64,000 nt of DNA from Acidovorax sp. FHTAMBA (GCF_038958875.1 NZ_CP152407.1:2859501-2923500), one strand, 5' to 3'; positions 34,999 to 44,164 are shown, counted from the stretch's first letter. The notes: a model not told the origin generated them from the sequence alone. Program-made: numbers and translations.

Positions 34999-35574
34999 AT
35001 GTTCCGATGGCTTTGCATCTTCCTCCTGGCTTGTACCCCCCTTGCGTATGCGGCCCCTCAGGCCGGCACCCCTGACGAGGTGGAGCGCTTCATCACCGAC
35101 AAAAGCCTGCTCAACCGCCTGGAAGACGCGGGCCACAAGGTGGCTGACAAGGCCCACACCGTGGCCGACCAAGCGTCTACGCTGGTCGGAAACGCCATGG
35201 GCTTCCTGGGGATTCCCTACAAGCGCGGCGGCAACAGCGCCGACACGGGCTTTGACTGCAGTGGTTTTGTGCGCGCCGTGTATGAACAGACCGTGGGCCT
35301 GCTGCTGCCCCGCCGGGCCGACCAGCAGGCTGCCGCCACGCAAGTGATCGACAAGAAAGAGCTGCAACCGGGCGATCTGGTGTTCTTCAATACCATGCGC
35401 CGCCAGTTCAGCCACGTGGGCATCTATGTGGGCGACAACAAGTTCATCCACTCTCCGCGCAGCGGCGCCCAGATCCGCGTGGAAGACATGGGCGTGGCGT
35501 ACTGGGCCCGCCGCTTCAACGGCGCCCGCCGTGTGGCCGCGTCCGCCGGCGAAGACATCGCCAAAGCCCCTTGA
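34999..35574 (+). CDS. NlpC/P60 (C40) family cell-wall peptidase
   Basis: A 191-residue exported peptidoglycan endopeptidase. The Sec signal peptide ends at PLAYAAPQ (about residue 18). The C40 catalytic site is complete: Cys87 in DCSGFVRAVYE, His139 in HVGIYVGDN and a third polar residue in KFIHSPRSGA. It should cleave D-Glu/meso-DAP stem peptide bonds. Start ATG 34999 (MFRWLCIFLLA) is chosen because it gives a proper signal peptide; upstream codons of the frame have none. It stands alone, convergent with the small periplasmic protein gene at 35615. Confidence 0.9.
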   Translation: MFRWLCIFLLACTPLAYAAPQAGTPDEVERFITDKSLLNRLEDAGHKVADKAHTVADQASTLVGNAMGFLGIPYKRGGNSADTGFDCSGFVRAVYEQTVGLLLPRRADQQAAATQVIDKKELQPGDLVFFNTMRRQFSHVGIYVGDNKFIHSPRSGAQIRVEDMGVAYWARRFNGARRVAASAGEDIAKAP

Positions 35575-35614
35575 GCCGTTAAAGAGCGGCTGCCTCGCCC
35601 ACCGGTAGCAGCGC

Positions 35615-35998
35615 TTATTTGATTTCGTAGGTGGTTTCGGTGCTCCGGATGGGCCCGCCCACCACATTCGCTGGTCGCACGGACGGATCGCGCAGCATGG
35701 CCTTCGCGGTGGCCATATCAGCCTGGTAGCGGCTTCGGGCCTGCGCCTCGCATGCCTTGCGCTCCGGGCTGCCCATGGCGCGGCATTCCTCCAGACTCAC
35801 TTTCAAGCCGCCTCCCGCCTCGCGGATGGCGGTCTGGTAACGCTGCTGGGGCGTTGTGTCCGGCACCGCGCCGCGCGCCAGCGACGCTTCGTCGTTCGTC
35901 TGCGCAGTAGCGCGTCCCGGATACACGGCCAAAATACCCACGGTGAGCGCCGCCGCAAACACCAGAGGAAAAGCGCGCAGGGTAAAAGCTTGTGTCAT
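35615..35998 (-). CDS. Hypothetical exported protein
   Basis: A 127-residue protein with a signal peptide (MTQAFTLRAFPLVFAAALTV, cleavage near RATAQT) and a helical, arginine- and alanine-rich mature part with two cysteines in LEECRAMGSPERKACEAQAR, which could form a disulfide. I do not recognise a family. AAAGGATCCC precedes ATG 35998. It is divergent from the cyclase-domain gene at 36117. Confidence 0.7.
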   Translation of the reverse strand: MTQAFTLRAFPLVFAAALTVGILAVYPGRATAQTNDEASLARGAVPDTTPQQRYQTAIREAGGGLKVSLEECRAMGSPERKACEAQARSRYQADMATAKAMLRDPSVRPANVVGGPIRSTETTYEIK

Positions 35999-36116
35999 GG
36001 GATCCTTTGCCGGGAATAAGTGGAACGTGTTTGACTGTAGGCCGCGCGGCGCGTTGACACCGCCAGCATCTGGCGCACTACCATGTCGGACATCGCCCAC
36101 ACATCCTTTGAATTTC

Positions 36117-36791
36117 ATGACCGCCTTGGAGCCCACGACCTCCCCGCTGGACGCACCGCATGACAAGGAGAGCCTGCGCCGGCTGCTGTCGCGCCGCATC
36201 CAGCAGCCCTCCCAGGCCGCCGCCATTGACGCGGCCATCGAACGGGCGTTTGTGCGGGATGTGGCCATCCTGGTGCTGGACATGTGCGGCTTCTCGCGCA
36301 TCACTGCGCGCCACGGCATCATTCACTTTCTGGCCATGGTGCACCAGATGGAGCAAGCGGCGCGGCCCGCCATCGTCGGCAACGGCGGCGAAGTCATCAA
36401 GCAGGAGGCCGACAACCTCTTTGCGGTGTTCACCACGGCCGAACAGGCGCTGGAGGCCGCGCTGGACACGCTGCGGGCACTGGACGCCATGAACGCCGTG
36501 CTCCCGCCGGAGCGGGCGCTGCTGGTCAGCGCTGGCATCGGCTTCGGCCCCACGCTCGTGATTGCCGATGAAGATCTCTTCGGGCCCGAAATGAACGGCG
36601 CATGCAAGCTGGGCGAAGACATTGCAGCTGCCGGGCAGATCCTGCTCACCCAGGCGGCGCATGCAGCCCTGCCGCCCGGGCGCTACGCCTGCTCTGCCGA
36701 GCTGCATGAAATATCCGGCCTGGTGCTGCCATCGCACCGGTTCGGGCAGTGCCTTTTCGAGCGGCCATTGCGGCAGCCGCCTGAAGGTTGA
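36117..36791 (+). CDS. Adenylate/guanylate cyclase catalytic-domain protein
   Basis: A 224-residue soluble protein with a class III cyclase fold: LVLDMCGFSRITARHG (first metal aspartate), GGEVIKQEADNLFAVF (second), and GIGFGPTLVIADEDLFGPEMNGACKL with the FGPxMNxAC-type helix near the end. The sequence EADN replaces the usual GDG turn, and it has no other domain, so it may act as a regulator-type or short cyclase. Whether it makes cAMP or cGMP, or is inactive, cannot be told. The start is ATG 36117. Confidence 0.82.
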   Translation: MTALEPTTSPLDAPHDKESLRRLLSRRIQQPSQAAAIDAAIERAFVRDVAILVLDMCGFSRITARHGIIHFLAMVHQMEQAARPAIVGNGGEVIKQEADNLFAVFTTAEQALEAALDTLRALDAMNAVLPPERALLVSAGIGFGPTLVIADEDLFGPEMNGACKLGEDIAAAGQILLTQAAHAALPPGRYACSAELHEISGLVLPSHRFGQCLFERPLRQPPEG

Positions 36792-36894
36792 GCCTTGTAC
36801 CGCCACAGGGCGCCTTGTCTGACACCCACCACAGCCGCCGTTGCCTACAGTACCGGCATCGCACGCACAACTGACTACCCAACGGGGAAAGAAC

Positions 36895-37146
36895 ATGATG
36901 TCTTTGATAGGAACACTGCTGATCGGTCTGATCGTGGGCTTTCTGGCCCGTGCACTCAAGCCGGGGAACGACAAGCTCGGATGGATCATGACAGCCTTGC
37001 TGGGTGTGGCAGGCTCGTTTCTGGCCACGTATCTGGGCGTGGCCATGGGGTGGTACCAGCAAGGCGAGGCCGCAGGCTGGATCGCCTCGGTGGTCGGCGC
37101 CATGGTGCTGCTCGTGATTTACGCCCTGGTCAAGGGCAAGCACTGA
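36895..37146 (+). CDS. GlsB/YeaQ/YmgE family stress-response membrane protein
   Basis: An 83-residue protein of three hydrophobic helices, with the family's GLIVGFLARALKPG opening, the GWIMTALLGVAGSFLATYL second helix and the VVGAMVLLVIYALVKG third. These transglycosylase-associated small proteins are induced by stress. Start ATG 36895 after GGGGAAAGAAC is preferred; a second ATG three bases on is possible. It is followed 11 bases later by the next gene on the same strand. Confidence 0.88.
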   Translation: MMSLIGTLLIGLIVGFLARALKPGNDKLGWIMTALLGVAGSFLATYLGVAMGWYQQGEAAGWIASVVGAMVLLVIYALVKGKH

Positions 37147-37157
37147 AAACGGTGGCC

Positions 37158-37658
37158 ATGCCTACAGCATCACAGATGGCGGCCGGTAACCCGGCCCTGG
37201 AGGCCGCAGTACGGCGCGCGCGCAGTTTGCTGCACCGGCGCGCCCTGGTGGCCGCGGCCGCCAGCGCGGTGCCGGTGCCCGGCCTTGACTGGGCGGTGGA
37301 TGCAGCGCTGCTGTCGCGCCTGCTGCCCCGTATCAACACCGAGTTCGGCTTGTCGCCAGCGCAGATCGACCAGTTGGATCCCACCCAGCGTGAGCAGGTG
37401 CAAAAGGCCGTGGCGCTGGTGGGCTCGGTGCTGATTGGCAAGCTGATCACGCGGGAGCTCGTCATACGCGCTACCCAGACGGTGGGCCTGCGCTTGACGA
37501 CCAAACAGGCCGCCAAATACGTCCCGCTGGCGGGCCAGGCGGTGGCCGCCACCATTGGCTACGCCACCCTGCGGTACTTGGGAGAGCAGCACCTCAGGGA
37601 CTGTGTTCGCGTGGTCCGGCAGGCCCAGCTGCAGTTGCCTGCACCTCCCGCACGCTAG
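37158..37658 (+). CDS. DUF697-like membrane protein
   Basis: A 166-residue protein. The recurrent AVPVPGLDWAVDAALLSRLLPRI motif (PVPG followed by a hydrophobic helix) and the later KYVPLAGQAVAATIGYATLR resemble DUF697/YcjF-type membrane helices (Pfam domain in GTPase-linked proteins). It is cytoplasmic at both ends by the positive-inside rule, with two hydrophobic segments. The role is unknown. The start at ATG 37158 lies 11 bases after the GlsB-like gene; an upstream GTG is at 37152. The family call is by pattern. Confidence 0.55.
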   Translation: MPTASQMAAGNPALEAAVRRARSLLHRRALVAAAASAVPVPGLDWAVDAALLSRLLPRINTEFGLSPAQIDQLDPTQREQVQKAVALVGSVLIGKLITRELVIRATQTVGLRLTTKQAAKYVPLAGQAVAATIGYATLRYLGEQHLRDCVRVVRQAQLQLPAPPAR

Positions 37659-37703
37659 GCCATCCACACACGCAGTGGCTGTGCGCCCACCGGGCGCGCA
37701 GGC

Positions 37704-38744
37704 TCAGTCAGCCTTGAAGCCTGTGGCCGCCACCGCCTTGCCCCACGTCACCGTGTCGGCCGCAATGGTGCGGGCAAATTCCTGCGGGCTGGTGCCCGTG
37801 ACCCGAAAACCCGCCTCTTCCATCTTGGCCTTGCCCTCGGGTGACTGCACGGCCTTCACGATATCGGCATGCAGCCTGGCAACGATCTCGGGCGGTGTGC
37901 GGGCCGGTGCCACGATGCCGAACCACGACGAGAACTCCAGGTTGGCGTAGCCCTGCTCCTTGATGGTGGGCACATCGGGCAGCATGGGCGAACGGGTGGC
38001 TCCGGTGGTGCCCAGCGCGGCCAGCTTGCCGGCCTTGACCTGGGGTGCGCCCAGCCCTACGGTGGCAAACACGCCTTGCACATCGCCGCTGAAGAGGCCG
38101 CCCAGTGCGTCCGAGGTGTTCTTGTAGTGCACCGGCTCGGGCTTGAGCTTGACCGCATCGCCAAACATGAACGCGCCAAAGTGCCCGGGCGTCCCCGCGC
38201 CAAAGGTGGCCAGAAACAGGCCCTTTTGCTGCTGGGTCCACGTCACAAAATCTTTCACGTTGCGCGATGGCACTTTCTGCGGGTTGACCAGCAACACGAA
38301 GTCTGCCGTCACCACCTGGCTCACGGCCACGAAATCCTTGGCCGGGTCGTAGGGCAGCTTGTTGTAGCTGCTGGGCGCAATGCTGAGCTGCCCGGTTTCA
38401 CCCAGCATCAGGGTGTAGCCATCTGGCGCAGCCCGGGCTGCCTCGCCAGCGGCAATCAGCCCGCCCGCGCCGGGCTTGTTGTCCACAATCACGCCCTGGT
38501 TGCCCCAGCCCTCCGAGAGCCTTTGCGCCAGCAGCCGCGCCACGATGTCCGGGCCCGTGCCCGCCGGAAACCCCACGATGATGCGCACGGGCTTGTTGGG
38601 GTAGTCCGTCGCCTGCGCGAGGGCGCCGGTGAAAGGCACGAGGCCCGCCACCACCACGGCCGCGGCGGCCGCCGCGCTGCGCAGGGCATGGCGGCGGGAG
38701 AACGGGCGGGGCAGGCTGCGGGTGGGCGTGGAAAAAGAGGTCAT
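37704..38744 (-). CDS. Bug-family tripartite tricarboxylate transporter substrate-binding protein
   Basis: A 346-residue periplasmic solute-binding protein. The N-terminus is long, with SRRHALRSAA before the hydrophobic core (a twin-arginine-like pattern), and cleavage falls near GALAQATDYP. The domain begins PNKPVRIIVGFPAGTGPDIVAR, the Bug hallmark, and continues with VDNKPGAGGLIAA. Bug proteins bind organic acids. No TctA/TctB genes are adjacent, as is usual for the many orphan Bug genes of Comamonadaceae. Its ligand is unknown. Confidence 0.93.
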   Translation of the reverse strand: MTSFSTPTRSLPRPFSRRHALRSAAAAAAVVVAGLVPFTGALAQATDYPNKPVRIIVGFPAGTGPDIVARLLAQRLSEGWGNQGVIVDNKPGAGGLIAAGEAARAAPDGYTLMLGETGQLSIAPSSYNKLPYDPAKDFVAVSQVVTADFVLLVNPQKVPSRNVKDFVTWTQQQKGLFLATFGAGTPGHFGAFMFGDAVKLKPEPVHYKNTSDALGGLFSGDVQGVFATVGLGAPQVKAGKLAALGTTGATRSPMLPDVPTIKEQGYANLEFSSWFGIVAPARTPPEIVARLHADIVKAVQSPEGKAKMEEAGFRVTGTSPQEFARTIAADTVTWGKAVAATGFKAD

Positions 38745-38816
38745 GACAGAGTCTCCAGGGTGTTGTTGTGTGCAGTCAGTGAACGAAGGGGAACAAACAA
38801 AATACGATGGACGCGG

Positions 38817-39293
38817 CTACATCAGCTCCCAGAACCGCATGACCACTGCGTCAGGAAAACGCGCCCCGGTTCCTGTGAACATGCGCTCGCTGATCCACCG
38901 CAGCGCGGGCGAAGCGGTCTCAAAGCGCGGGCTGCAGCGAAAGTAGATTTGCGCGGGGTCCACCTCTTCGCCGCGCAGAATCCGGGCCATGAGTTCGGGC
39001 GGGCCGGATCGCACCGCGCGGTTGTGTACGTAGACCAGGTCGCCAGCGTCCGTCTGCAGTGTGTAGCGGGCGTCCAGCTCGGCCAGGGTGCTGCTCACGA
39101 TCAGCTGAAAATCCGCCCCACCCTGCAGCACCCTCGCCTGCCAGCCGTCGCCCACGGCCCGCCCGCCGGTGATGGGTATCAGCCGGCGCAAACCATGCAC
39201 GGTGCTGCCGACTTCCTGCGGCGTGCCGACCTCCACGCGCAGATCGGCAAAAAATCGCAGACGGGGTTCCATCAAAGGCACGTTTTCGCTCAT
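38817..39293 (-). CDS. DUF3237 domain protein
   Basis: A 158-residue protein of DUF3237, recognised by MEPRLRFFADLRVEVGTPQEVG, the GGRAVGDGWQARVLQGGADFQLI beta strand region, and YVHNRAVRSGPPELMARI. This domain is a beta-barrel of unknown function. It lies just upstream of the Bug gene on the same strand with 72 bases between, so the two may share a transcript, and it is divergent from the LuxR-type regulator. Confidence 0.85.
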   Translation of the reverse strand: MSENVPLMEPRLRFFADLRVEVGTPQEVGSTVHGLRRLIPITGGRAVGDGWQARVLQGGADFQLIVSSTLAELDARYTLQTDAGDLVYVHNRAVRSGPPELMARILRGEEVDPAQIYFRCSPRFETASPALRWISERMFTGTGARFPDAVVMRFWELM

Positions 39294-39417
39294 GGCTCCA
39301 GCTTTCGGGTGACAAGAAAGGTTCAGCGGGCTTAGCGTAAGTCCCGTGGCGCTTGACCCGTGTCATCCCTGAAGATGACAGCATGACAACGCCTGCCTGG
39401 CACCCCACCCACCACCC

Positions 39418-40278
39418 ATGAGGCACTGGCTTCCAGCAAGTACAGCCGACAACCGCGTGGCGCCTGCACCCAACCTCACGGGCTCAGCGCTGGGCGCGAT
39501 GGTGCACCGGCTCGGTGATGACGGGTTTGCCCGCAGCATGCTGCAAGAGCTGGCGCCCGTGCTGCCCGCCGCCTCGTGGTCGGTGTACCGCACGGGGCGC
39601 CAGTGCCGGCCCACGCTGTTCATGTCGGCCAGCCACGGCATTCCGGACACCACGCAGGACTGCTGGTGGGCGTATCTGTCGGGCCCCTACCGGACCGACC
39701 GTACCTGGGGTGAGGCGTCGGTCACCGCCCCCGGCACCCGGTTGTGCCATCTCACCGCCAGCGAAGTGGGTGGCGAACACCAGGCCCGCGTGTACGAAGC
39801 CCATGGCATGGCTGAGCGCGTGTCCATCGTCAAACATGAAGCTGACGGCTCGGTGTTCGCCGTCAACTTCTACCGCCACCAGCACCAAAAGCCCTTTCAG
39901 GACCGGGAGATCAGCGACTTCGAGGGCATGGCCCCGGTGCTGCTCGCGCTGACCCGCAAACACATTGCCCTGGCCCAGCGCCCCGGCGCGCTGACGCAAG
40001 GTGTTGAAATGACGGCTGCTTCGGCCCCGCCATCGCTGTCCCACAGCCTGCCCGCCCTGCGCGAACGCCTGCTGCGCGCCCACGCCGGGCTGACCGGGCG
40101 CGAGCTGGACGTGTGCGCCCGCCTGCTGCAAGGCATGACGCAAGAGGGCATCGCCTGCGACCTGGGCCTGAGCCTGCCCACCGTCAAAACCTACCGCAAT
40201 CGCGCATTCAGCCGCCTGGGCATCCACTTTCGCAACGAGCTGTTTGCGCTGGCGCTGGGCACCCAACGCGGCGCTTAG
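39418..40278 (+). CDS. LuxR-family transcriptional regulator
   Basis: A 286-residue regulator. Its C-terminal LuxR HTH is clear: LTGRELDVCARLLQGMTQEG followed by IACDLGLSLPTVKTYRNRAF and SRLGIHFRNELFALA. The N-terminal 190 residues are an uncharacterised sensor domain (no REC phospho-site or autoinducer signature seen). It is divergent from DUF3237/Bug and so a candidate regulator of them. No other evidence ties it to a signal. Confidence 0.85.
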   Translation: MRHWLPASTADNRVAPAPNLTGSALGAMVHRLGDDGFARSMLQELAPVLPAASWSVYRTGRQCRPTLFMSASHGIPDTTQDCWWAYLSGPYRTDRTWGEASVTAPGTRLCHLTASEVGGEHQARVYEAHGMAERVSIVKHEADGSVFAVNFYRHQHQKPFQDREISDFEGMAPVLLALTRKHIALAQRPGALTQGVEMTAASAPPSLSHSLPALRERLLRAHAGLTGRELDVCARLLQGMTQEGIACDLGLSLPTVKTYRNRAFSRLGIHFRNELFALALGTQRGA

Positions 40279-40313
40279 CCCCCGCCAACCACGCATGGGC
40301 ACAATGCCTGCCC

Positions 40314-43112
40314 ATGCCCAGCCTGCCGCCGTCGCCCGCTCCACCCACGCCCCCCGCAGGCCGTGCCCATGTGGTCGCGCAATGGGCCCAGGCCCTGCGC
40401 AACCGGGCCAACAGCGCCGCCCTGCAAGCGCTGCCCCCGCTGACCGATGCCGAAGCCGCACAGGTGATGGCGCAATTGCGGGGCGAGGGAAGCCACCGAA
40501 CTGCGTCAGCCCCACCCGATGGTGTTGCTAAGGGCCACTTCCGCCCGCGCATCACCCTCATGACCCTGGGCCGGGGCGACGGCCTGCTGGGCATGGCGCC
40601 CCAGGGCAAGCTGGGGCCGCGCGGCGACAGCGTGACGCTGGTGCAGATTGACTGGACCTACCGCACTGACGATGGCGCCCACTGGCAGACGCCTGCCCCC
40701 ACGTCCATCCTCAACGCCCGCCCCGCCCCCGTGCAAGACCTGTTCGACACCGGCGGTCCGGTGGTGCGCATGCAGCGCAACCTGGGTGCCGAGGCCGACG
40801 CCATGGACCGCGTGTGGGACCTGGGACTGATCCCCGTGGACGCGAGCAAGCTGCAATGGCGCCACCGCGCCACAGCCGCCACGCTGGGCCCCGTGTGGAC
40901 GCTGGCGCAGGAGGCCCACTTTGGCGACTTCTGGGCCGAACAGATCCCCCAACTGCGCGCCGAGGGCTGGAGCGTGGTGGTGCAGCCCGGCTTTGCACAC
41001 GAAAGCGTGCCCGTGTTGCGCTGGAAGCTGCTGATCGCCCCCGACACCGGTGAGCTACTGGGCAAGGAAGTGGACGGCCCGCTGGCCCTGCGCGAACGCC
41101 CGGTGCAAAAGCTGCAACTGCCCGAGCGCGAAGGCGCCTGGCTGCTGAGCCTGGGCATAGAAATCGACGGCGAAACGCTGGACCTGGCCCCCATGCTGGC
41201 CGACCTGCTGCGGCGCGACGCCCGTTGGCTCAACGCCCGGCAGATGGCCGCCATTGACGACATCGACATGATTTCGCTGCGCGCACCGGGCGGCAAACGC
41301 ATCGACGCGCCGGCCGGGCCGCTCAAGGCCATCGTGGGCGCGATGGTGGACCTGCTGACCGACCCCACACGCAACCAGCGCAAGGACGGCGACCCGCTGC
41401 ACCTGGGCGCGTGGGAAGCGCGCCGCATCGAAGCCCTGCGTGCCGGCCTGGTGTTGGCCCACCGCGTGGGCACGGTCAATGGCTGGAACAACGACTGGCA
41501 GCTGCAGGGCGACGTGGGCCTGGCCCAGCTCGCCCAGCGCCTGCGCGCCATCGGCACCCCGCAGCCGGTGGCCGCGCCGCAGGGACTTCAGGTGCAACTG
41601 CGCCCCTATCAACTGGAGGGCCTGGCCTGGCTGCAGTACCTGCGCGCGCAGGGCCTGGGCGGCATATTGGCCGACGACATGGGGCTGGGCAAAACCGCAC
41701 AGGCCCTGGCCCATGTGCTGGCCGAGAAAGAGGCAGGACGTCTCACCCGCCCCGCCCTCATCGTGCTGCCCACTTCGCTGCTCTTCAACTGGCATGCCGA
41801 GGCCGCCCGCATGGCCCCGGGTCTGCGCGTGCTGGCGCTGCACGGTGCGAGCCGTGGCCAGCGCTACCTGCAGATTGCCGACCACGACCTGGTGCTGACC
41901 ACCTACCCGCTGCTCTGGCGCGATGTGGAGGCGCTGGCCGCACAGCCATTCCACCTGCTGATCCTGGACGAAGCGCAGATGGTGAAGAACGCGGGCAGCC
42001 GCAGCGCCCGCGCCCTGCGCAAGCTGCAGGCTCCACACCTGCTGTGCCTGACGGGCACGCCGCTGGAGAACCACCTGGGCGAGCTGTGGGCGCAGTTCGA
42101 CTTCTTGATGCCCGGCTTTCTGGGCGATGTGCGCAGCTTCAACGCCCGCTGGCGCAAGCCCATCGAGGAGAACGGCGAAACCCTGCGCGCCCAGTTGCTG
42201 GCCCAGCGCGTGCGCCCTTTCATCCTGCGCCGCCGCAAGCAGGATGTAGCCACCGAGCTGCCGCCGCGCACCGAGGTCATCCAGCGCGTGCAGCTGCAGG
42301 GCAAACAACGCGAGCTGTACGAGGCCGTGCGCACCACAGCCGACAAACAGGTGCGCCGCGCGCTGGAGCGCCAGAGCTTTGATGGTGCGCAGATCACCAT
42401 CCTCGATGCGCTACTGAAATTGCGCCAGGTCTGCTGCGACCCCAGGTTGGTGAAGGGCACCACGAAGACGGCGCACACCATGGAGCGCGCCAAGCTGGAG
42501 CTGCTGGCCGACATGCTGCCCGCCCTGGTCGACGAAGGCCGCCGCGTGCTGGTGTTCTCGCAGTTCACCGAAATGCTGGGCCTGGCGGCCGAGCTGCTCG
42601 ACACCCTGGCCCTGCCCTACCTCACCCTCACCGGCCAGACGCCACCCCGCCAGCGCGGCGCGGTGGTGCGGCAGTTCCAGGCACAGGACGAGACCAGCGC
42701 CCCCATCCTGCTGGTGAGCCTCAAGGCCGGTGGCCTGGGCCTGAACCTCACCGCCGCCGACACCGTGATCCACCTCGACCCCTGGTGGAACCCCGCCGTC
42801 GAAGAGCAGGCCACCGCGCGCGCCCACCGCATCGGGCAGAACCAGCCCGTGTTTGTCTACAAGCTGGTGGTGGAAGGCAGCATCGAAGAACGCATGCTGG
42901 AGCTGCAAGCCCGCAAGGCCGCGCTGGCCCAGGGCGTGCTGGGCCACGACGCCGAGGGTGCGGTCAAATTCAGCGAGGCCGACCTGCACGCCCTGCTGGC
43001 GCCTTTGAGTGAACCCGCCAACAATCCGCTGGGCATACCCGGCGCAGACGCGCTGCGCTGGGGCGGCACGGGCAAGCGCCGGCCCAGGCCGCTGCAGCCG
43101 CCAGAAGTTTGA
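40314..43112 (+). CDS. SNF2/Swi2-family DEAD/DEAH ATP-dependent helicase (translocase)
   Basis: A 932-residue SF2 motor of the SNF2 type. Walker A is ADDMGLGKTAQALAHV (near residue 455), motif II is LLILDEAQMVKN, motif III is LTGTPLENHLGELWAQFDF, and the C-terminal lobe has VFSQFTEMLGLAAELL, VSLKAGGLGLNLTAADTV and DPWWNPAVEEQATARAHRIGQ. The first ~430 residues contain no recognised domain. These enzymes remodel protein-DNA complexes or RNA polymerase (HepA/RapA-like). Start ATG 40314 (MPSLPPSPAPP); the frame upstream overlaps the LuxR gene. Confidence 0.93.
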   Translation: MPSLPPSPAPPTPPAGRAHVVAQWAQALRNRANSAALQALPPLTDAEAAQVMAQLRGEGSHRTASAPPDGVAKGHFRPRITLMTLGRGDGLLGMAPQGKLGPRGDSVTLVQIDWTYRTDDGAHWQTPAPTSILNARPAPVQDLFDTGGPVVRMQRNLGAEADAMDRVWDLGLIPVDASKLQWRHRATAATLGPVWTLAQEAHFGDFWAEQIPQLRAEGWSVVVQPGFAHESVPVLRWKLLIAPDTGELLGKEVDGPLALRERPVQKLQLPEREGAWLLSLGIEIDGETLDLAPMLADLLRRDARWLNARQMAAIDDIDMISLRAPGGKRIDAPAGPLKAIVGAMVDLLTDPTRNQRKDGDPLHLGAWEARRIEALRAGLVLAHRVGTVNGWNNDWQLQGDVGLAQLAQRLRAIGTPQPVAAPQGLQVQLRPYQLEGLAWLQYLRAQGLGGILADDMGLGKTAQALAHVLAEKEAGRLTRPALIVLPTSLLFNWHAEAARMAPGLRVLALHGASRGQRYLQIADHDLVLTTYPLLWRDVEALAAQPFHLLILDEAQMVKNAGSRSARALRKLQAPHLLCLTGTPLENHLGELWAQFDFLMPGFLGDVRSFNARWRKPIEENGETLRAQLLAQRVRPFILRRRKQDVATELPPRTEVIQRVQLQGKQRELYEAVRTTADKQVRRALERQSFDGAQITILDALLKLRQVCCDPRLVKGTTKTAHTMERAKLELLADMLPALVDEGRRVLVFSQFTEMLGLAAELLDTLALPYLTLTGQTPPRQRGAVVRQFQAQDETSAPILLVSLKAGGLGLNLTAADTVIHLDPWWNPAVEEQATARAHRIGQNQPVFVYKLVVEGSIEERMLELQARKAALAQGVLGHDAEGAVKFSEADLHALLAPLSEPANNPLGIPGADALRWGGTGKRRPRPLQPPEV

Positions 43113-43168
43113 GTGTTTTTGGCCTCTAGCGCTTATCCAGAAAGCGCTAGATGCTATGAATTGTGTAG
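43112..43168 (+). repeat. Palindromic repeat copy 8
   Basis: GAGTGTTTTTGGCCTCTAGC, then GCTTATCCAGAAAGCGCTAG. It begins at the helicase stop and runs into the end of the DUF3592 gene, whose last residues (LLHNS) and TAG stop are read from it. Confidence 0.9.
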
Positions 43169-43777
43169 CAAACCATCTGCCCTGCGCCGCGTTTTTCTGC
43201 CCCGCCGCTCCTGCCGAATAGCGCCCACCACCATGACCAACCCCACCAGGCCTGCACCGGCGGTGAAGCAGGCGATCACCAGGTTCCAGACCAGCGGGCC
43301 GGCGCGCAGGCTGCGGTCCACCACGGACTCCGCGGGGTTCTGTGGATTGACCCACACCTGCACCGGCACGCCCCTGCGCTGTGCGTTGTGCAGCCGGTCC
43401 GCCAGCTCCTGGTGAAAGCTGCGAAAGCTGTCGCCCGAGCCATCCACGGCGGCGCGTGCGCCGGTGTGTTGCGTGCCTTGTGCCACGTAGCGATAGCGCA
43501 CCACGGCCGCGTAATACATGCCGCCACGTGCCATGGCACCCTGGTGCAGCCGGGCAGACTCCACCTGCGCAGGCACCGGCTGCCAATGGCGCATGCGCGC
43601 CCAGTCGGCCACCGTGGGCACCACGCTGAAGGCGAGCAGGGCCAGGCCAGTGGCCAGCAGCACCACAGCCACCAGCCCAAGAAGCCACTGCCACAGGATG
43701 CCGGTGCCGACGGAGGCAGCGGCCAAACGCCCTGCCCCCTGCCGCCGCAGCCGCTTGCGTGCGCTGGCCTTGCCCAT
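43154..43777 (-). CDS. DUF3592 membrane protein
   Basis: A 207-residue protein with two or three transmembrane helices (near residues 26-50 and 165-185) around a DUF3592-type beta domain (ARLHQGAMARGGMYYAAVVR, YRYVAQGTQHTGARAAVDGS, and VQVWVNPQNPAESVVDRSLR). It is a short paralogue of the 606-residue protein at 46841, which shares this domain. The C-terminal LLHNS and stop come from the repeat. The function is unknown; the ada operon lies next to it and is divergent. Confidence 0.75.
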   Translation of the reverse strand: MGKASARKRLRRQGAGRLAAASVGTGILWQWLLGLVAVVLLATGLALLAFSVVPTVADWARMRHWQPVPAQVESARLHQGAMARGGMYYAAVVRYRYVAQGTQHTGARAAVDGSGDSFRSFHQELADRLHNAQRRGVPVQVWVNPQNPAESVVDRSLRAGPLVWNLVIACFTAGAGLVGLVMVVGAIRQERRGRKTRRRADGLLHNS

Positions 43778-44046
43778 CAGCGCACAGCCGCCTGAACGGG
43801 TTCCAGCGCCAGAACGCCCGCGCGCAGGTCCGCGCCGGGTTGGGCCCGTGCCAATGGCAAAGGCTCGCAGGTCGCTGTGCAGCAAGGCATGGGTGCGATT
43901 TCCTCCCGAAAAAAAGTACTGTGGGTTCGCCCACCGGTCCATCCGCAGCGCTTGGGCGCACGAACAAGGCGGTAGAGGGGGTGCAGTCTAGAAGATCGCT
44001 TCGGGCCAGGGGGACGGCAAAGTGACTTCATCGAAGGAAGTTTGAG

Positions 44047-44106
44047 GTACTTTTCGGCTTCAACGCTTATCCATCAAGCGCCATAAGCCATCACATCGAT
44101 AGCAAT
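44047..44106 (+). repeat. Palindromic repeat copy 9 (degenerate)
   Basis: TACTTTTCGGCTTCAACGCT, then TATCCATCAAGCGCCATAAG. It has lost much of the second stem and lies between the DUF3592 gene and the ada promoter. Confidence 0.65.
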
Positions 44107-44151
44107 CACAAGCCTTTCTACGCCACTAACAGCCAGCGCACACTGGCGCAG

Positions 44152-44164
44152 AATTCGAAAGCAA
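44152..44164 (+). promoter_or_regulatory. Ada box-like sequence (AAT-N6-GCAA) upstream of ada
   Basis: AAT-TCGAAA-GCAA matches the E. coli Ada-binding pattern (A-box AAT, six bases, B-box GCAA) and lies 71 bases before the ada ATG, upstream of a weak -10 candidate TAGAGT (44196-44201). It is a single match by eye, but in the expected place, suggesting methylated Ada activates its own operon. Confidence 0.6.

Noticed and set aside
35577..35595. AGCCG-ttaaagag-CGGCT hairpin between convergent genes as a terminator.
   Set aside because: A 5-base stem and no T-run is too weak to call in GC-rich DNA.
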